Source of the DNA: Pseudomonadota bacterium | Lineage (GTDB): Bacteria; Desulfobacterota; Desulfarculia; Desulfarculales; Desulfarculaceae | DNA length: 49,604 nucleotides | Direction: 5' to 3' | NCBI GenBank assembly: GCA_018819925.1 | Contig: JAHJPG010000144.1 | Span: 1 to 49,604, forward strand | Shown: piece by piece, positions 1 through 9,242 of the stretch | How the letters are laid out: every line of letters begins with the position of its first letter | Position numbering within the stretch: position 1 is the first letter of the stretch | The notes under the pieces: generated by a model | Told to the model about the DNA's origin: nothing | Databases searched by the model: none | Seen by the model: the letters and a program-made list of their open reading frames with translations, nothing else | Position numbers and translations under genes: made by a program

Positions 1-1295
1 CCCAAGCGGGCGGCGGCCACCTCGGCGGGCAGGCCCAAGCGGGCGGCCAGCCGGCCCAGGTAAAGCCAGGAGGCTACCGGGTCGCCGATGGCCTTGATGA
101 CCCCCCCGGCCTGGGCCACGATCTTGCTCTTGCCCTCGGGCGTGTTCAAATCCCCTTCGGCCACAATGTGATCCAAGACCGCCTCGATTAGCGATTGGCT
201 TTGGCCGATGGCCTCTTCCATGCCCTCGGGCCCCTGGGAGCGGGCGAAGCTGTCGGGGTCTTCGCCGGTGGGCAAAAGCAGCACCTCGGGCTGCACCCCC
301 TCGGCCAGGCAGATGGGCAGGGAGCGGTGGGCGGCGCGCAGTCCGGCCTGGTCGCCGTCGAACACCATGACCAGACGCGAGGCCTGGCCCTTGAGGCGGC
401 GCACCTGCTGGGAGGTCAACGCGGTGCCCATGGGAGCCACCGTTTCGCCAAAACCCATGGCCGCCAGGGTGATCACGTCGAAGTAGCCCTCCACCACCAG
501 GGCCCGGTCCTTCTTGCGCATGAAGGCGCGGGCCCGTTCCAGGTTGTAAAGCGTCGCCGACTTTTTGAAGAGCAGGGTCTCGGGGCCGTTGAGGTATTTG
601 GGCTCGCCCCCGCCCAACACCCGCCCCCCAAAGCTGACCACTCGCCCGGACACCTCGGCGATGGGAAACATCACCCGGCCCCGGAAGCGGTCATAGCAGC
701 CGTCGCCCTTGTCCCGGGCCACCAAAACCCCGGCCTCCACGGCCAAGGCCTCGGGTATACCTTGCGAGCCCAAGAAACGCCGCAAGCCCTCCCAGGCCTC
801 TGGAGCCCAGCCCAGCCCAAAGTCCTGAACCACCTGGTCCTTGAGGCCCCTTTGCTGGGTCAGGTAGCGCAGGGCTCCCTCGCCGCCGGGAGCGGCCAGC
901 TGCTGCCCAAAAAAGTTACCGGCTAACTCCATTACGCGCAACAGGCGCTGCCGGTGCTGATCCTGGCGCTTCTGCTCCGGGGTGCGCTGGGGGGTGGGCA
1001 GTTGGACCCCGTACTGGGCGGCCAACTGCTTAACCGCCTCGGGAAAGGTGAGGCCCTCATCTTTCATGAGAAAAGTGAATACGTTGCCCCCCTCGCCGCA
1101 TCCGAAGCAGTGCCAGGTGCCACGCTCGCGGTTGACGATGAAGCTGGGGTCGGTGTCGCCGTGGAAGGGGCACAAGCCCTTCAAGGTGCGGCCCGCAGTG
1201 ATGAGCTTCACCCGGCGGCCGATCACCTCGGCGATGTTGGCCGCCTGGCGCACCTCATCTATCTTGTGCTCTGGTATGCGGCCGCTCTCGTTCAA
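1..1295 (-). CDS. dnaG: DNA primase DnaG (3'-truncated by window edge)
   Basis: Primase makes the RNA primers for DNA replication and works with the replicative helicase. About 431 residues are visible; the C-terminal helicase-binding part lies beyond the left edge. An N-terminal CHC2 zinc finger is seen (Cys42-Pro-Phe-His45, then a CFGC pair near residues 62-65). A Toprim domain follows, with the acidic motif VEGYFD near residue 267 and the metal-binding motif FDGDQAG near residue 312. I chose a TTG start at 1295 because the conserved N-terminus (RIPEHKIDEVRQAANIAEVI) begins six residues later and no ATG precedes it. An AGGTGAGG ribosome-binding site lies inside the end of mutS2. The TTG follows the mutS2 TAG stop directly and in the same frame. 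yqeY-mutS2-dnaG is probably one operon, often continued by rpoD in relatives. The assignment is secure; the start is likely. Confidence 0.95.
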   Translation of the reverse strand, partial: MNESGRIPEHKIDEVRQAANIAEVIGRRVKLITAGRTLKGLCPFHGDTDPSFIVNRERGTWHCFGCGEGGNVFTFLMKDEGLTFPEAVKQLAAQYGVQLPTPQRTPEQKRQDQHRQRLLRVMELAGNFFGQQLAAPGGEGALRYLTQQRGLKDQVVQDFGLGWAPEAWEGLRRFLGSQGIPEALAVEAGVLVARDKGDGCYDRFRGRVMFPIAEVSGRVVSFGGRVLGGGEPKYLNGPETLLFKKSATLYNLERARAFMRKKDRALVVEGYFDVITLAAMGFGETVAPMGTALTSQQVRRLKGQASRLVMVFDGDQAGLRAAHRSLPICLAEGVQPEVLLLPTGEDPDSFARSQGPEGMEEAIGQSQSLIEAVLDHIVAEGDLNTPEGKSKIVAQAGGVIKAIGDPVASWLYLGRLAARLGLPAEVAAARL

Positions 1296-3767
1296 CTATT
1301 GCCTCACCTGGGCCACGGTCACCCCGGCCCCGCCCTCGCCGCGCTGCCCGGGCCGGAAAGAGGCCACCACGGGATGAGCGGCCAGGTATTCGCGCACCGC
1401 CGCCCTGAGGCGCCCGGTGCCCATGCCATGCACCACCCGGATCTCGCCCCGCCCGGCCAAGAGGGCCTGGTCCAGGGCCTTGTCCACCAGGGGCAGGGCC
1501 TCGTCCACCCGCTTGCCGATGAGGTTCAGGTCCAGGCCCTCGCCCGCGCTGGCCTGCACCGAAACCCCCTTGCCCTTGGCCTTGGCCCGGGGGGAGGTGT
1601 GGGACCCGGCGGGCAGGGGCTTGATCTCGGCCAGGGGCACCATGACCCGCACCCCAGCCACGCCCACCGACACCGGCACCGTGCCCCGGCCCGGGCTGGG
1701 GGACTCCAAAAGCACCCCCTGTTGGCCCAGGTTGGCCAACTCCACCGCGTCGCCCTCCTTGAGTCCGGTGGCAATGTCCTCCGTGCCGGCGGGGCGGGCG
1801 GCTTCCAAAACGGCGGCGGTGGCCTCCACCTGGGCCAGGGCCTGGCGCCGTGCCTGGTACAGCTCCTGGCGCACCGCCCCCTCCTTGATCTGGCGGCCCT
1901 GCTCCTGCTCCTGGGCGGTATGGCCCAACAGGCTGGCCAACTCGCCCTCGAAGCGCTTGGCCACCTCGCGCACCCGGCGTTTGCCCTCGGCCAGGGCCCC
2001 GGCCCGCTCTTGGGCCGCCTGGCGTTTCAGGCCGCGAGCCTCGTCGCGTTCGCCTTTGGCGGCCAGGCGATCAGCCGAGGCCGCCGCCCGCTCCTGGCGG
2101 GCCTCTTGGCGGGCCTGGTCCGCCTCGCGCAGCAGGGCCACGGTCTGGCGCTCGGCCTGGTCCAGCTCGGCCCCCGCCGCCTCGAGTATTTCCCGGGGGA
2201 AGCCCAGGCGGGCGGCAACGGCCAGGGCGTCGCTGAAGCCCGGCGCGCCGTAGTGCAATTGGTAGGTGGCCTGGCCGGTGGCCTGGTCAAAGGACACCGA
2301 AACGTTCTGGGCTCCCTTGTGCAGGGTGGCGTAGGCCTTGAGGCGGTGGAAGTGGGTGGTGGCCAAGACCATGGAGCCCTTGGAGCCCAGCCAGTCCAGC
2401 ACCGCCGTGGCCAGGGCCGATCCTTCGCTGGGATCGGTGCCCCCGCCGATCTCGTCGATGAGAAACAGGGACGAGGGGCCGGCCTGGCTCACCATCTGGG
2501 CCAGACGGCCGGCGTGGGCGGTGAAGGTGGACAGGTCCCGGTCCAGATCCTGGTCGTCGCCGATCTCCGCGGCGATGGTGTTAAACACCGCCACCCGGCT
2601 GCCCCTGTCCAGGGGGGCGTGCAGGCCGCACATGACCATGAGGGTGATTAGCCCCAGGGTCTTGAGGCTGGCGGTCTTGCCCCCGGCGTTGGCCCCACTG
2701 AGCACCAGCATGCGCTGTTCGGGGCTCACCCTGAGATCGATGGGAACACAGGAACCCCGCCCGCCCGCCGCGCGCCAGGCCAGCAGGGGATGGCGGGCCT
2801 TTATCAACTCCACCTCGTCGGCGGCGGTGAGCACCGGCTCGGCACAGTCCAGGCGATCGGCGAAGCGGGCCTGGGCCAGCAGACAGTCCAGCTTGGCCAG
2901 GGCGGCCAGGTTCTCGTGCAGGGCCTGGGACTCCTGGGCCAGGCGGGCGGCCACGGCCACCAGCACCTTGATCTCCTCTTCCCGCTCGCGCCGGGTCATC
3001 AGGGCCAGTTGGTTGTTGCCCTCCACCGCGCTGAGCGGCTCCACGAAGCAGGTTGCCCCGGAGCCGGAGGTGTCGTGGATGATGCCCGCCACCCGGCCCT
3101 TGGCGTCGGAGCGAACCGGCACCACGAAGCGCCCGGCCCGTTGGGTCACCACCTGGTCGGAAAAGGCCGGAGCCAGGGACTCGTCTTGCACCAGGCCCAT
3201 CAGCTCGCCGCGCAGGCGCTCCCGGGACCGCGCCGCCTCCCGGCGCACCCGGGCCAACTCCGGCGAGGCGTTGGAGCTTACCGAGTGCCCAGGCCCGATG
3301 ACCCGCCGCAGCTCTTTGGCCAACTCGGGCAGGGAGGTGATCTGGTTGGCCAGGCGAAACAGCTCGTCCATGCGCTCTTCCGAAGGGGCCAAAAACGAGG
3401 CGGCCCGTCCGGCGGCGGACAGAAAATCGGCCATCACCTCCAGCTCCTCGGGCACCAAAAAAGCCCCCACCGGCCCCAAGCGGTTCAGCAGGGGCCGCAC
3501 GTCGTCCAGGCCGTCCAGGGAGGGGCGGCCCTGCTCGGCCATCAGCTGGCGCAGTTGGCTGAGGCGGCGCTGGCGGCGGGCCACCCCGGCCATATCCGGG
3601 CAAGGCCGAAGCGCCCGCGCCCGCTGGGCCCCCAGGGGGCTAACCGCCAGGCTGGCCACCCGCTCCAGCAGGGGACCCAGCTCCAAGACGGCCATGGTCT
3701 GGGCGTCGGCGCAGGGCCGCAGCCGTTCCAGGCCGGGGTCTGCGGAACCTGGTTTGATCTCTGGCAT
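1296..3767 (-). CDS. mutS2: Endonuclease MutS2 (MutS-like ATPase with Smr domain)
   Basis: MutS2 proteins are DNA- or ribosome-acting ATPases linked to suppression of recombination and rescue of collided ribosomes. They lack the mismatch-recognition domain of MutS. The 823-residue length is typical. The core ATPase has a Walker A motif GANAGGKT near residue 358 and a Walker B region FLIDEIGGGTDPSEG. A long charged coiled coil rich in Ala, Glu, Arg and Gln follows. The C-terminal Smr nuclease domain covers roughly residues 745-823 and contains the HGMGTG motif. The conserved family start (VLELGPLLERVA) lies about 27 residues in, so the first residues are a modest extension and an internal start at MAVLEL is possible. 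The stop abuts the dnaG start with no gap, and yqeY lies 39 bases upstream. Identity is secure; the physiological role is not decided by sequence. Confidence 0.95.
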   Translation of the reverse strand: MPEIKPGSADPGLERLRPCADAQTMAVLELGPLLERVASLAVSPLGAQRARALRPCPDMAGVARRQRRLSQLRQLMAEQGRPSLDGLDDVRPLLNRLGPVGAFLVPEELEVMADFLSAAGRAASFLAPSEERMDELFRLANQITSLPELAKELRRVIGPGHSVSSNASPELARVRREAARSRERLRGELMGLVQDESLAPAFSDQVVTQRAGRFVVPVRSDAKGRVAGIIHDTSGSGATCFVEPLSAVEGNNQLALMTRREREEEIKVLVAVAARLAQESQALHENLAALAKLDCLLAQARFADRLDCAEPVLTAADEVELIKARHPLLAWRAAGGRGSCVPIDLRVSPEQRMLVLSGANAGGKTASLKTLGLITLMVMCGLHAPLDRGSRVAVFNTIAAEIGDDQDLDRDLSTFTAHAGRLAQMVSQAGPSSLFLIDEIGGGTDPSEGSALATAVLDWLGSKGSMVLATTHFHRLKAYATLHKGAQNVSVSFDQATGQATYQLHYGAPGFSDALAVAARLGFPREILEAAGAELDQAERQTVALLREADQARQEARQERAAASADRLAAKGERDEARGLKRQAAQERAGALAEGKRRVREVAKRFEGELASLLGHTAQEQEQGRQIKEGAVRQELYQARRQALAQVEATAAVLEAARPAGTEDIATGLKEGDAVELANLGQQGVLLESPSPGRGTVPVSVGVAGVRVMVPLAEIKPLPAGSHTSPRAKAKGKGVSVQASAGEGLDLNLIGKRVDEALPLVDKALDQALLAGRGEIRVVHGMGTGRLRAAVREYLAAHPVVASFRPGQRGEGGAGVTVAQVRQ

Positions 3768-3806
3768 AGGCGAATGGAGATAACGTCCCGTAATCAGGAC
3801 TTCCCT

Positions 3807-4256
3807 CTAGGAGTTTTGCAGGCGCTGGCGCACCAGCTGGTTGACCAGCTTGCCATCGGCCTGCCCGGCCAACCGGGCCATGGCCTCTTTCATCACCGCC
3901 CCCATGTCCTTCATGCCCTGGGGATTCAACTCGGCGAACACCTCTTCAACCACCTTGGCGATGGCCTCTTGGTCCAACTGGGCCGGCAGATAGGCCTCGA
4001 TGATGGCCAGCTCCGCCTGCTCCCTATCGGCCAGGTCGATGCGGCCGCCCTTGGTGAATTGATCTATGGATTCGCGGCGCTGCTTGGCCAGGGTGGAGAG
4101 GATTTTGATCTCCTCTTCCCCGTTCAGGGGCCGGCGCAGCTCTTTTTCCTGATTTTTGAAGGCGGCTCGCACCAGCCGCAAGCAACTGGTGGCCAACTCA
4201 TCCCTGGACTTAAGGGCGGTCTTTAGATCCGCCTCGACCTTCTGGGCCAAGTTCAT
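3807..4256 (-). CDS. yqeY: GatB/YqeY domain-containing protein
   Basis: This 149-residue protein matches the free-standing YqeY family, which resembles the C-terminal tRNA-binding tail of the amidotransferase subunit GatB. Its exact role is unknown; a link to tRNA metabolism is presumed. Seen are the N-terminal helix (LAQKVEADLKTALKSRD), the segment LRLVRAAFKNQEKE, the conserved RRESIDQFTKGGR, the central EAYLPAQLD and a C-terminal GKLVNQLVRQRL. I chose the ATG at 4256 rather than the longer frame to 4349 because a strong GGAGGAATT ribosome-binding site precedes it and the family begins here. It is the first gene of the yqeY-mutS2-dnaG block and is divergent from the deacetylase gene at 4430. 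Confidence 0.92.
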   Translation of the reverse strand: MNLAQKVEADLKTALKSRDELATSCLRLVRAAFKNQEKELRRPLNGEEEIKILSTLAKQRRESIDQFTKGGRIDLADREQAELAIIEAYLPAQLDQEAIAKVVEEVFAELNPQGMKDMGAVMKEAMARLAGQADGKLVNQLVRQRLQNS

Positions 4257-4429
4257 GGCGAATTCCTCCCACCCCAAGGGCTCCAAAAGACTAACAAAAT
4301 AGTCGGATGTGAGTTTACCAGCCACACCAGGGGGTGTCAACTGGGCCAAGGCCCGAAAAGCTTGCCCCCCGCCCCCGGTGGTGTTATGCTGGGCCGCCTA
4401 TATTCCACCCCCCCGCAACGGGAAGCGAC

Positions 4430-5572
4430 ATGGCTCCCAACAAAGCCTTGCCTGAGCCGGTTTACGTTTACAGCGAAGAGTTTCAGCGCTTCGACTACGG
4501 TCCGCAGCACCCCATGCGCATGCGCCGCCTGGCCATGACCAACGAGCTTATCGGGCTCTGCGGCCTGAGCGCCGATCCCTATCCCATCGCTCCGGCCACC
4601 TTCGAAGAACTGATGATCTACCACGACCGCCGCTACCTGGAAACCCTGCAAGAGCTCTCGGCCAGCCCCCTGGCCAGCGGTTACGTGGCCTTCGGCTTGG
4701 GCCCGGGAGACAACCCCGTATTCCCGGGGGTGTACGACCTTTCGGCCCTCATGGCCGGGGGCACCCTGACCGCCGCCCGCTTGGTGAGCATGGAGGGGGC
4801 CCCGGCGGCCTTCAATATGGCCGGAGGCATGCACCATGCCCTGGCGGCCCGGGCGGGAGGCTTTTGCTACGTCAACGACGCGGTGCTGGCCATCCGCCGG
4901 CTGGTGGGCCGGGGCCACCGGGTGGCCTACGTGGACATCGACGCCCACCACGGCGACGGGGTGCAATGGGCCTTTTTCGAAACCGACCAGGTGCTTACCA
5001 TCAGCCTGCACCAGCACCCGGCCACCTTGTTTCCCGGCACCGGCTATTTGGAGGAGATGGGCCGGGGGCCGGGCAAGGGATTCACGGTGAACCTGCCCCT
5101 GTGGATCGACACCGACGACGACGTGTATATTGAAAGCTTCGAGGCGGTGGTGCCCCCCCTACTGGAGGCCTTCGCCCCGGACTACGTGGTCACCCAGTTG
5201 GGGGTGGACACCTTCTTGAACGACCCCTTGGCCAACCTCAACCTCACCACCCGGGGCTTTGGCCACGCGGTGCGCCGCTTCAAGGACCTGGCCTGGGGCC
5301 GCTGGATCGTGCTGGGCGGGGGCGGCTACAACATGGTCAACGTGGCTCGGGCCTGGACCCTGGCCTGGGGCATCATCAGCGGCCAGGAAGCCCTGGTGCC
5401 CGAGGAGTTTCCCGAGGAGTTCATAAGCCGCTACCGGGTACACCCCGACGATCGCCACCTGCTGGACGGCGACGTGCAGCTCAGGGGCCGCCACTGGTAC
5501 CGGGCCGAGCGCGACGCCGCCGACGCGGTGGAGCACATCAGGAAGCACCATTTCCCCATAGTGGGGGCCTAA
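4430..5572 (+). CDS. acuC: Histone deacetylase family protein, AcuC type
   Basis: This 380-residue zinc-dependent deacetylase belongs to the arginase/deacetylase fold and most resembles AcuC. In Bacillus, AcuC controls acetyl-CoA synthetase by removing acetyl groups from lysine. The catalytic motif DIDAHHGDG begins at residue 169, giving zinc ligands Asp171 and His173. The third ligand is Asp260 in QLGVDTFLNDP. The transition-state Tyr lies in the glycine-rich GGGGYN. An AcuC-like C-terminus (EEFISRYRVHPDD) is present. The ATG at 4430 is chosen over an upstream in-frame start because residues from APNKALPEPVYVYSEEF match the family start. No acetyl-CoA synthetase or acetyltransferase partner is adjacent, so the substrate is inferred only from the family. 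Confidence 0.9.
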   Translation: MAPNKALPEPVYVYSEEFQRFDYGPQHPMRMRRLAMTNELIGLCGLSADPYPIAPATFEELMIYHDRRYLETLQELSASPLASGYVAFGLGPGDNPVFPGVYDLSALMAGGTLTAARLVSMEGAPAAFNMAGGMHHALAARAGGFCYVNDAVLAIRRLVGRGHRVAYVDIDAHHGDGVQWAFFETDQVLTISLHQHPATLFPGTGYLEEMGRGPGKGFTVNLPLWIDTDDDVYIESFEAVVPPLLEAFAPDYVVTQLGVDTFLNDPLANLNLTTRGFGHAVRRFKDLAWGRWIVLGGGGYNMVNVARAWTLAWGIISGQEALVPEEFPEEFISRYRVHPDDRHLLDGDVQLRGRHWYRAERDAADAVEHIRKHHFPIVGA

Positions 5573-5617
5573 GCTTGCCTTGCCTTGCCGGGCCAGGCGT
5601 TGTAACCTCACCTGACT

Positions 5618-6033
5618 ATGAATCAGCCATCCGCCAAAAAACGCCGGGCTCCCTTTGAGTGCCAGCGCTGCAACGTCTGCTGTCAAGGGCGGGGCGGCAT
5701 CTTCTTGGAAAACCAGGAGATAGCCCCCGCCGCCGCGCTCATGGACCTGAGCCCCGAGGAGTTCATCGGCCGCCACTGCCGCGCCCGGGACGGGCGCTAC
5801 GAGGTGTTGGCCGGGGCCGACGGGGCATGCGGCCTCATGGGCCCCCAGGGCTGCCGCATCCACCAGGCCAAGCCGGCCATCTGCCGGCGCTGGCCCTTTT
5901 TCCCGAGCATCCTGGCCAATCCCAGCGCCTTTGAGGACGCCCGCCAAGCCTGCCCCGGCATAGACCCCGAGGTTTCTCACCAAGACTTCGTGGCCTATGC
6001 CCGCGAGCAGGGTTTCAATGAGGAAACCGAATA

Positions 6034-6034
<1 letters not shown>
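5618..6034 (+). CDS. YkgJ family cysteine cluster protein
   Basis: This 138-residue cytosolic protein has the CxxCxxCC-type cluster of the YkgJ/UPF0153 family. It starts with [11 protein letters not shown] near residue 12 and continues with Cys in [26 protein letters not shown] and RQACPGID. Such proteins are predicted to bind zinc or an iron-sulfur cluster; no biochemical function is established. The stop TAA overlaps the ATG of the isocitrate dehydrogenase gene by one base, so the two are very likely co-transcribed and translationally coupled. The ribosome-binding site before ATG 5618 is weak. Family assignment is firm; function is unknown. Confidence 0.88.
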
Positions 6035-7266
<1,232 letters not shown>

Positions 7267-7272
7267 GAGCCC

Positions 7273-8010
7273 ATGGGCGCCCGGGGGGGACAGGCTCTGG
7301 CCAACCTGGCCCACGGCCTGCGCGATCTTTTGTTCCCTCCCGCCTGCGCCGCCTGCGGGGCCCCGGTGGGCCAAGATGAGTTTTTGTGCCCCGCCTGCCA
7401 GGGGCAGGTGGAGCCCCTGGCCGCCCCGGCCTGCCCGGTTTGCGGCCTGCCCGGCCACTCTTGGCTATGCCCGGCCTGCCAGGCCTCGCCCCCGGCCTTT
7501 GACGCGGCCCGGTCCCTGGCGGCGCACGCCGGGCCCCTGGCCGAGGTGGTGCGCGGCTTCAAGTACCAGCGCCGCTATTGGCTGGGCCAGGGCCTGGCCC
7601 GCCTGTTGGGCGACGCCCCCCGCTCCTGGTGGGCCACCGTTGATCTCATCGCCCCGGTGCCCCTGCACCCGCGCCGCCTGGTGGCCCGGGGCTTCAACCA
7701 GGCCCTGGTGCTGGCCCGGGGCCTGCCCGGCCGTGAGGGGCCGGAGTTGGCTCCCCGCCTGCTGAGTCGGAGGCGCTATACTAGACCCCAGGTGGGCCTG
7801 GACCCCGGAGCCCGGCGGCGCAACGTGGCCGGGGCCTTTGCCGTCGCCCCCAATTGGCAGGACCGCCTGGAGGGAGCCTGGGTGCTGCTGGTGGACGATG
7901 TTTTCACCACCGGAGCCACGGTGAACGAATGCGCCAAGGCGCTAAAACAAGCGGGGGCCGAGAGGGTGGAGGTGCTCACCCTGGCGCGGGCGGCGGGCGG
8001 CAAGTCTTAG
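7273..8010 (+). CDS. comF: ComF family protein (phosphoribosyltransferase-like)
   Basis: This 245-residue protein has the ComF layout. An N-terminal zinc-ribbon region carries CxxC pairs (CAACG, CPACQ, CPVCG, CPACQ) in the first 75 residues. A type I phosphoribosyltransferase domain follows, with the PRPP-binding loop LLVDDVFTTGATVNE near residue 205. ComF proteins are tied to DNA uptake and to helicase-assisted single-strand DNA handling in naturally competent bacteria, but they are widespread in non-competent species and the reaction is unknown. It starts six bases after icd, and the intact start codon region with GGAGCCC suggests coupling. The family call is firm; a role in transformation is only an inference. 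Confidence 0.9.
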   Translation: MGARGGQALANLAHGLRDLLFPPACAACGAPVGQDEFLCPACQGQVEPLAAPACPVCGLPGHSWLCPACQASPPAFDAARSLAAHAGPLAEVVRGFKYQRRYWLGQGLARLLGDAPRSWWATVDLIAPVPLHPRRLVARGFNQALVLARGLPGREGPELAPRLLSRRRYTRPQVGLDPGARRRNVAGAFAVAPNWQDRLEGAWVLLVDDVFTTGATVNECAKALKQAGAERVEVLTLARAAGGKS

Positions 8011-8038
8011 ACCGAGGCAACAACTGGGGGAGTTGTAC

Positions 8039-8671
8039 ATGAAAGAAGAACAAGCCCAAAGTCAAGGACCGCTGCGGCGCTTCCTGCGCGGCTGGGGCGG
8101 GGCCCTGCTCTGGGCCCTGGTGATCAGCGCGGTGCTGAGAGCCGGGATGGTGCAGGCCTCCTGGGTGCCCTCCGGCTCCATGGAGCCCACCCTGCTGCCC
8201 GGCGACCACATGCTGGTCAACAAACTCTGCTACGACCTCAAGCTGCCCTTCACCGGCCTGGTGCTGTTGCCCCTGGGAACGCCCCAGCGGGGCGACGTGG
8301 TGGTTTTTAAAAATCCCCAGGGCCAAGGCCCGGACTTCGTCAAGCGCATCATGGGCCTGCCCGGCGAGACGGTTCAGATGCGGGGGAAGGCCCTGTACGT
8401 AAACGGACGGCTCTTTGATCACGACTGGGGCCGCTATAGCGGGCACCCGAACCCGGGCGACCATTTCGGGCCGGTGCGGGTGCCGCCAAAGAGCTACTTC
8501 ATGATGGGCGACAACCGCGACAACTCCTTTGACTCGCGCTTTTGGAACCATGGCCAAGGCGGCTTCGTACCCCGGGAAGACCTCGTGGGCCGGGCCGAGG
8601 TGGTGCTGTGGTCTTGGAAGGACTTCCCGGTGAGCCTGCGCCTGGACCGCCTGGCGCACCGGATAGACTGA
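8039..8671 (+). CDS. lepB: Signal peptidase I
   Basis: Signal peptidase I removes signal peptides from exported proteins at the periplasmic face of the inner membrane. The 210-residue protein has one N-terminal membrane segment (about residues 20-38). The catalytic serine is Ser47 in PSGSMEPTL, and the general-base lysine is Lys102 in FVKRIMGLPGE. The GDNRDNSFDSR box is also present. It is a short, single-anchor form. I prefer the ATG at 8039, six bases after GGGGGAG, although a TTG two codons upstream is possible. It sits between comF and rfaE2 with short gaps and probably shares their transcript. Its substrates would include the exported proteins elsewhere in this window. Confidence 0.95.
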   Translation: MKEEQAQSQGPLRRFLRGWGGALLWALVISAVLRAGMVQASWVPSGSMEPTLLPGDHMLVNKLCYDLKLPFTGLVLLPLGTPQRGDVVVFKNPQGQGPDFVKRIMGLPGETVQMRGKALYVNGRLFDHDWGRYSGHPNPGDHFGPVRVPPKSYFMMGDNRDNSFDSRFWNHGQGGFVPREDLVGRAEVVLWSWKDFPVSLRLDRLAHRID

Positions 8672-8685
8672 GGCCGAGATAGCCC

Positions 8686-9177
8686 ATGCTTGACACCAGC
8701 CAAAAAATCATGAGCCAGGAGCAGGCGATGGCCCTGGCTCGTGAGGCCCAGGCGGCGGGCAAGAAAGTAGTCTTCACCAACGGCTGCTTCGACCTGTTGC
8801 ACGCCGGCCACGTGGACCTGTTGAACCGCGCCCGCTCCCTGGGCGACCTCTTGATCCTGGGGCTGAACACCGACGCCGGGGTGCGGGCCCAGAACAAGGG
8901 CCCCGAGCGGCCCATCGTGCCCCAAGACCAGCGGGCGGCGGTGGTGGCCGGCTTGCAGGCGGTGGACGCGGTGGTGTTTTTCGAAGAGCCCACCCCAGCC
9001 AAACTCATCGAGGCCATCGCCCCGGACGTGCTGGTCAAGGGCGGCGATTGGCCCGAGGAAAAAATCGTGGGGGCACCCCTGGTGCGCTCACGGGGAGGCC
9101 AGGTTTTCTCCCTGCCCCTGGTGCCGGAACTATCCACCACCGCCTTGGTGGACAGGCTGCTCAAGCCCCGCCCTTGA
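8686..9177 (+). CDS. rfaE2: D-glycero-beta-D-manno-heptose 1-phosphate adenylyltransferase
   Basis: This 163-residue nucleotidyltransferase forms ADP-heptose for the lipopolysaccharide inner core and corresponds to the C-terminal half of HldE. The nucleotide-binding motif TNGCFDLLHAGHVDLL near residue 30 contains the HxGH signature. NTDAGVRAQNKGPERPI, QRAAVVAGLQAVDAVVFF and the conserved VLVKGGDWPE follow. It is a stand-alone enzyme, as in many bacteria where the kinase half RfaE1 is separate; no kinase gene is adjacent. Its presence supports a Gram-negative envelope with heptose-containing LPS. It lies 14 bases after lepB. The stop codon lies inside a TTGACA hexamer that may be the -35 box of the next gene. 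Confidence 0.95.
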   Translation: MLDTSQKIMSQEQAMALAREAQAAGKKVVFTNGCFDLLHAGHVDLLNRARSLGDLLILGLNTDAGVRAQNKGPERPIVPQDQRAAVVAGLQAVDAVVFFEEPTPAKLIEAIAPDVLVKGGDWPEEKIVGAPLVRSRGGQVFSLPLVPELSTTALVDRLLKPRP

Positions 9178-9202
9178 CAACCCCCCCATAGCCCGGACAA
9201 TA
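9174..9202 (+). promoter_or_regulatory. Candidate sigma-70 promoter for DUF2333 gene
   Basis: A TTGACA hexamer at 9174-9179 is followed after 17 bases by ACAATA at 9197-9202. The -35 box is perfect and overlaps the rfaE2 stop; the -10 box is a fair match only. The transcript would have a leader of about 35 bases before the strong GGGGAGGAG ribosome-binding site of the gene at 9243. Confidence 0.45.
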
Positions 9203-9242
9203 GAAGGACGCGCCTCGCATCATTCCAGGGGGAGGAGTCCGT

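Noticed and set aside
954-2651. Long plus-strand reading frame opposite mutS2 and dnaG
   Set aside because: It is the mirror of strongly conserved MutS2 and DnaG codons in GC-rich DNA and its translation is low-complexity (Gly, Leu, His, Gln) without family motifs.
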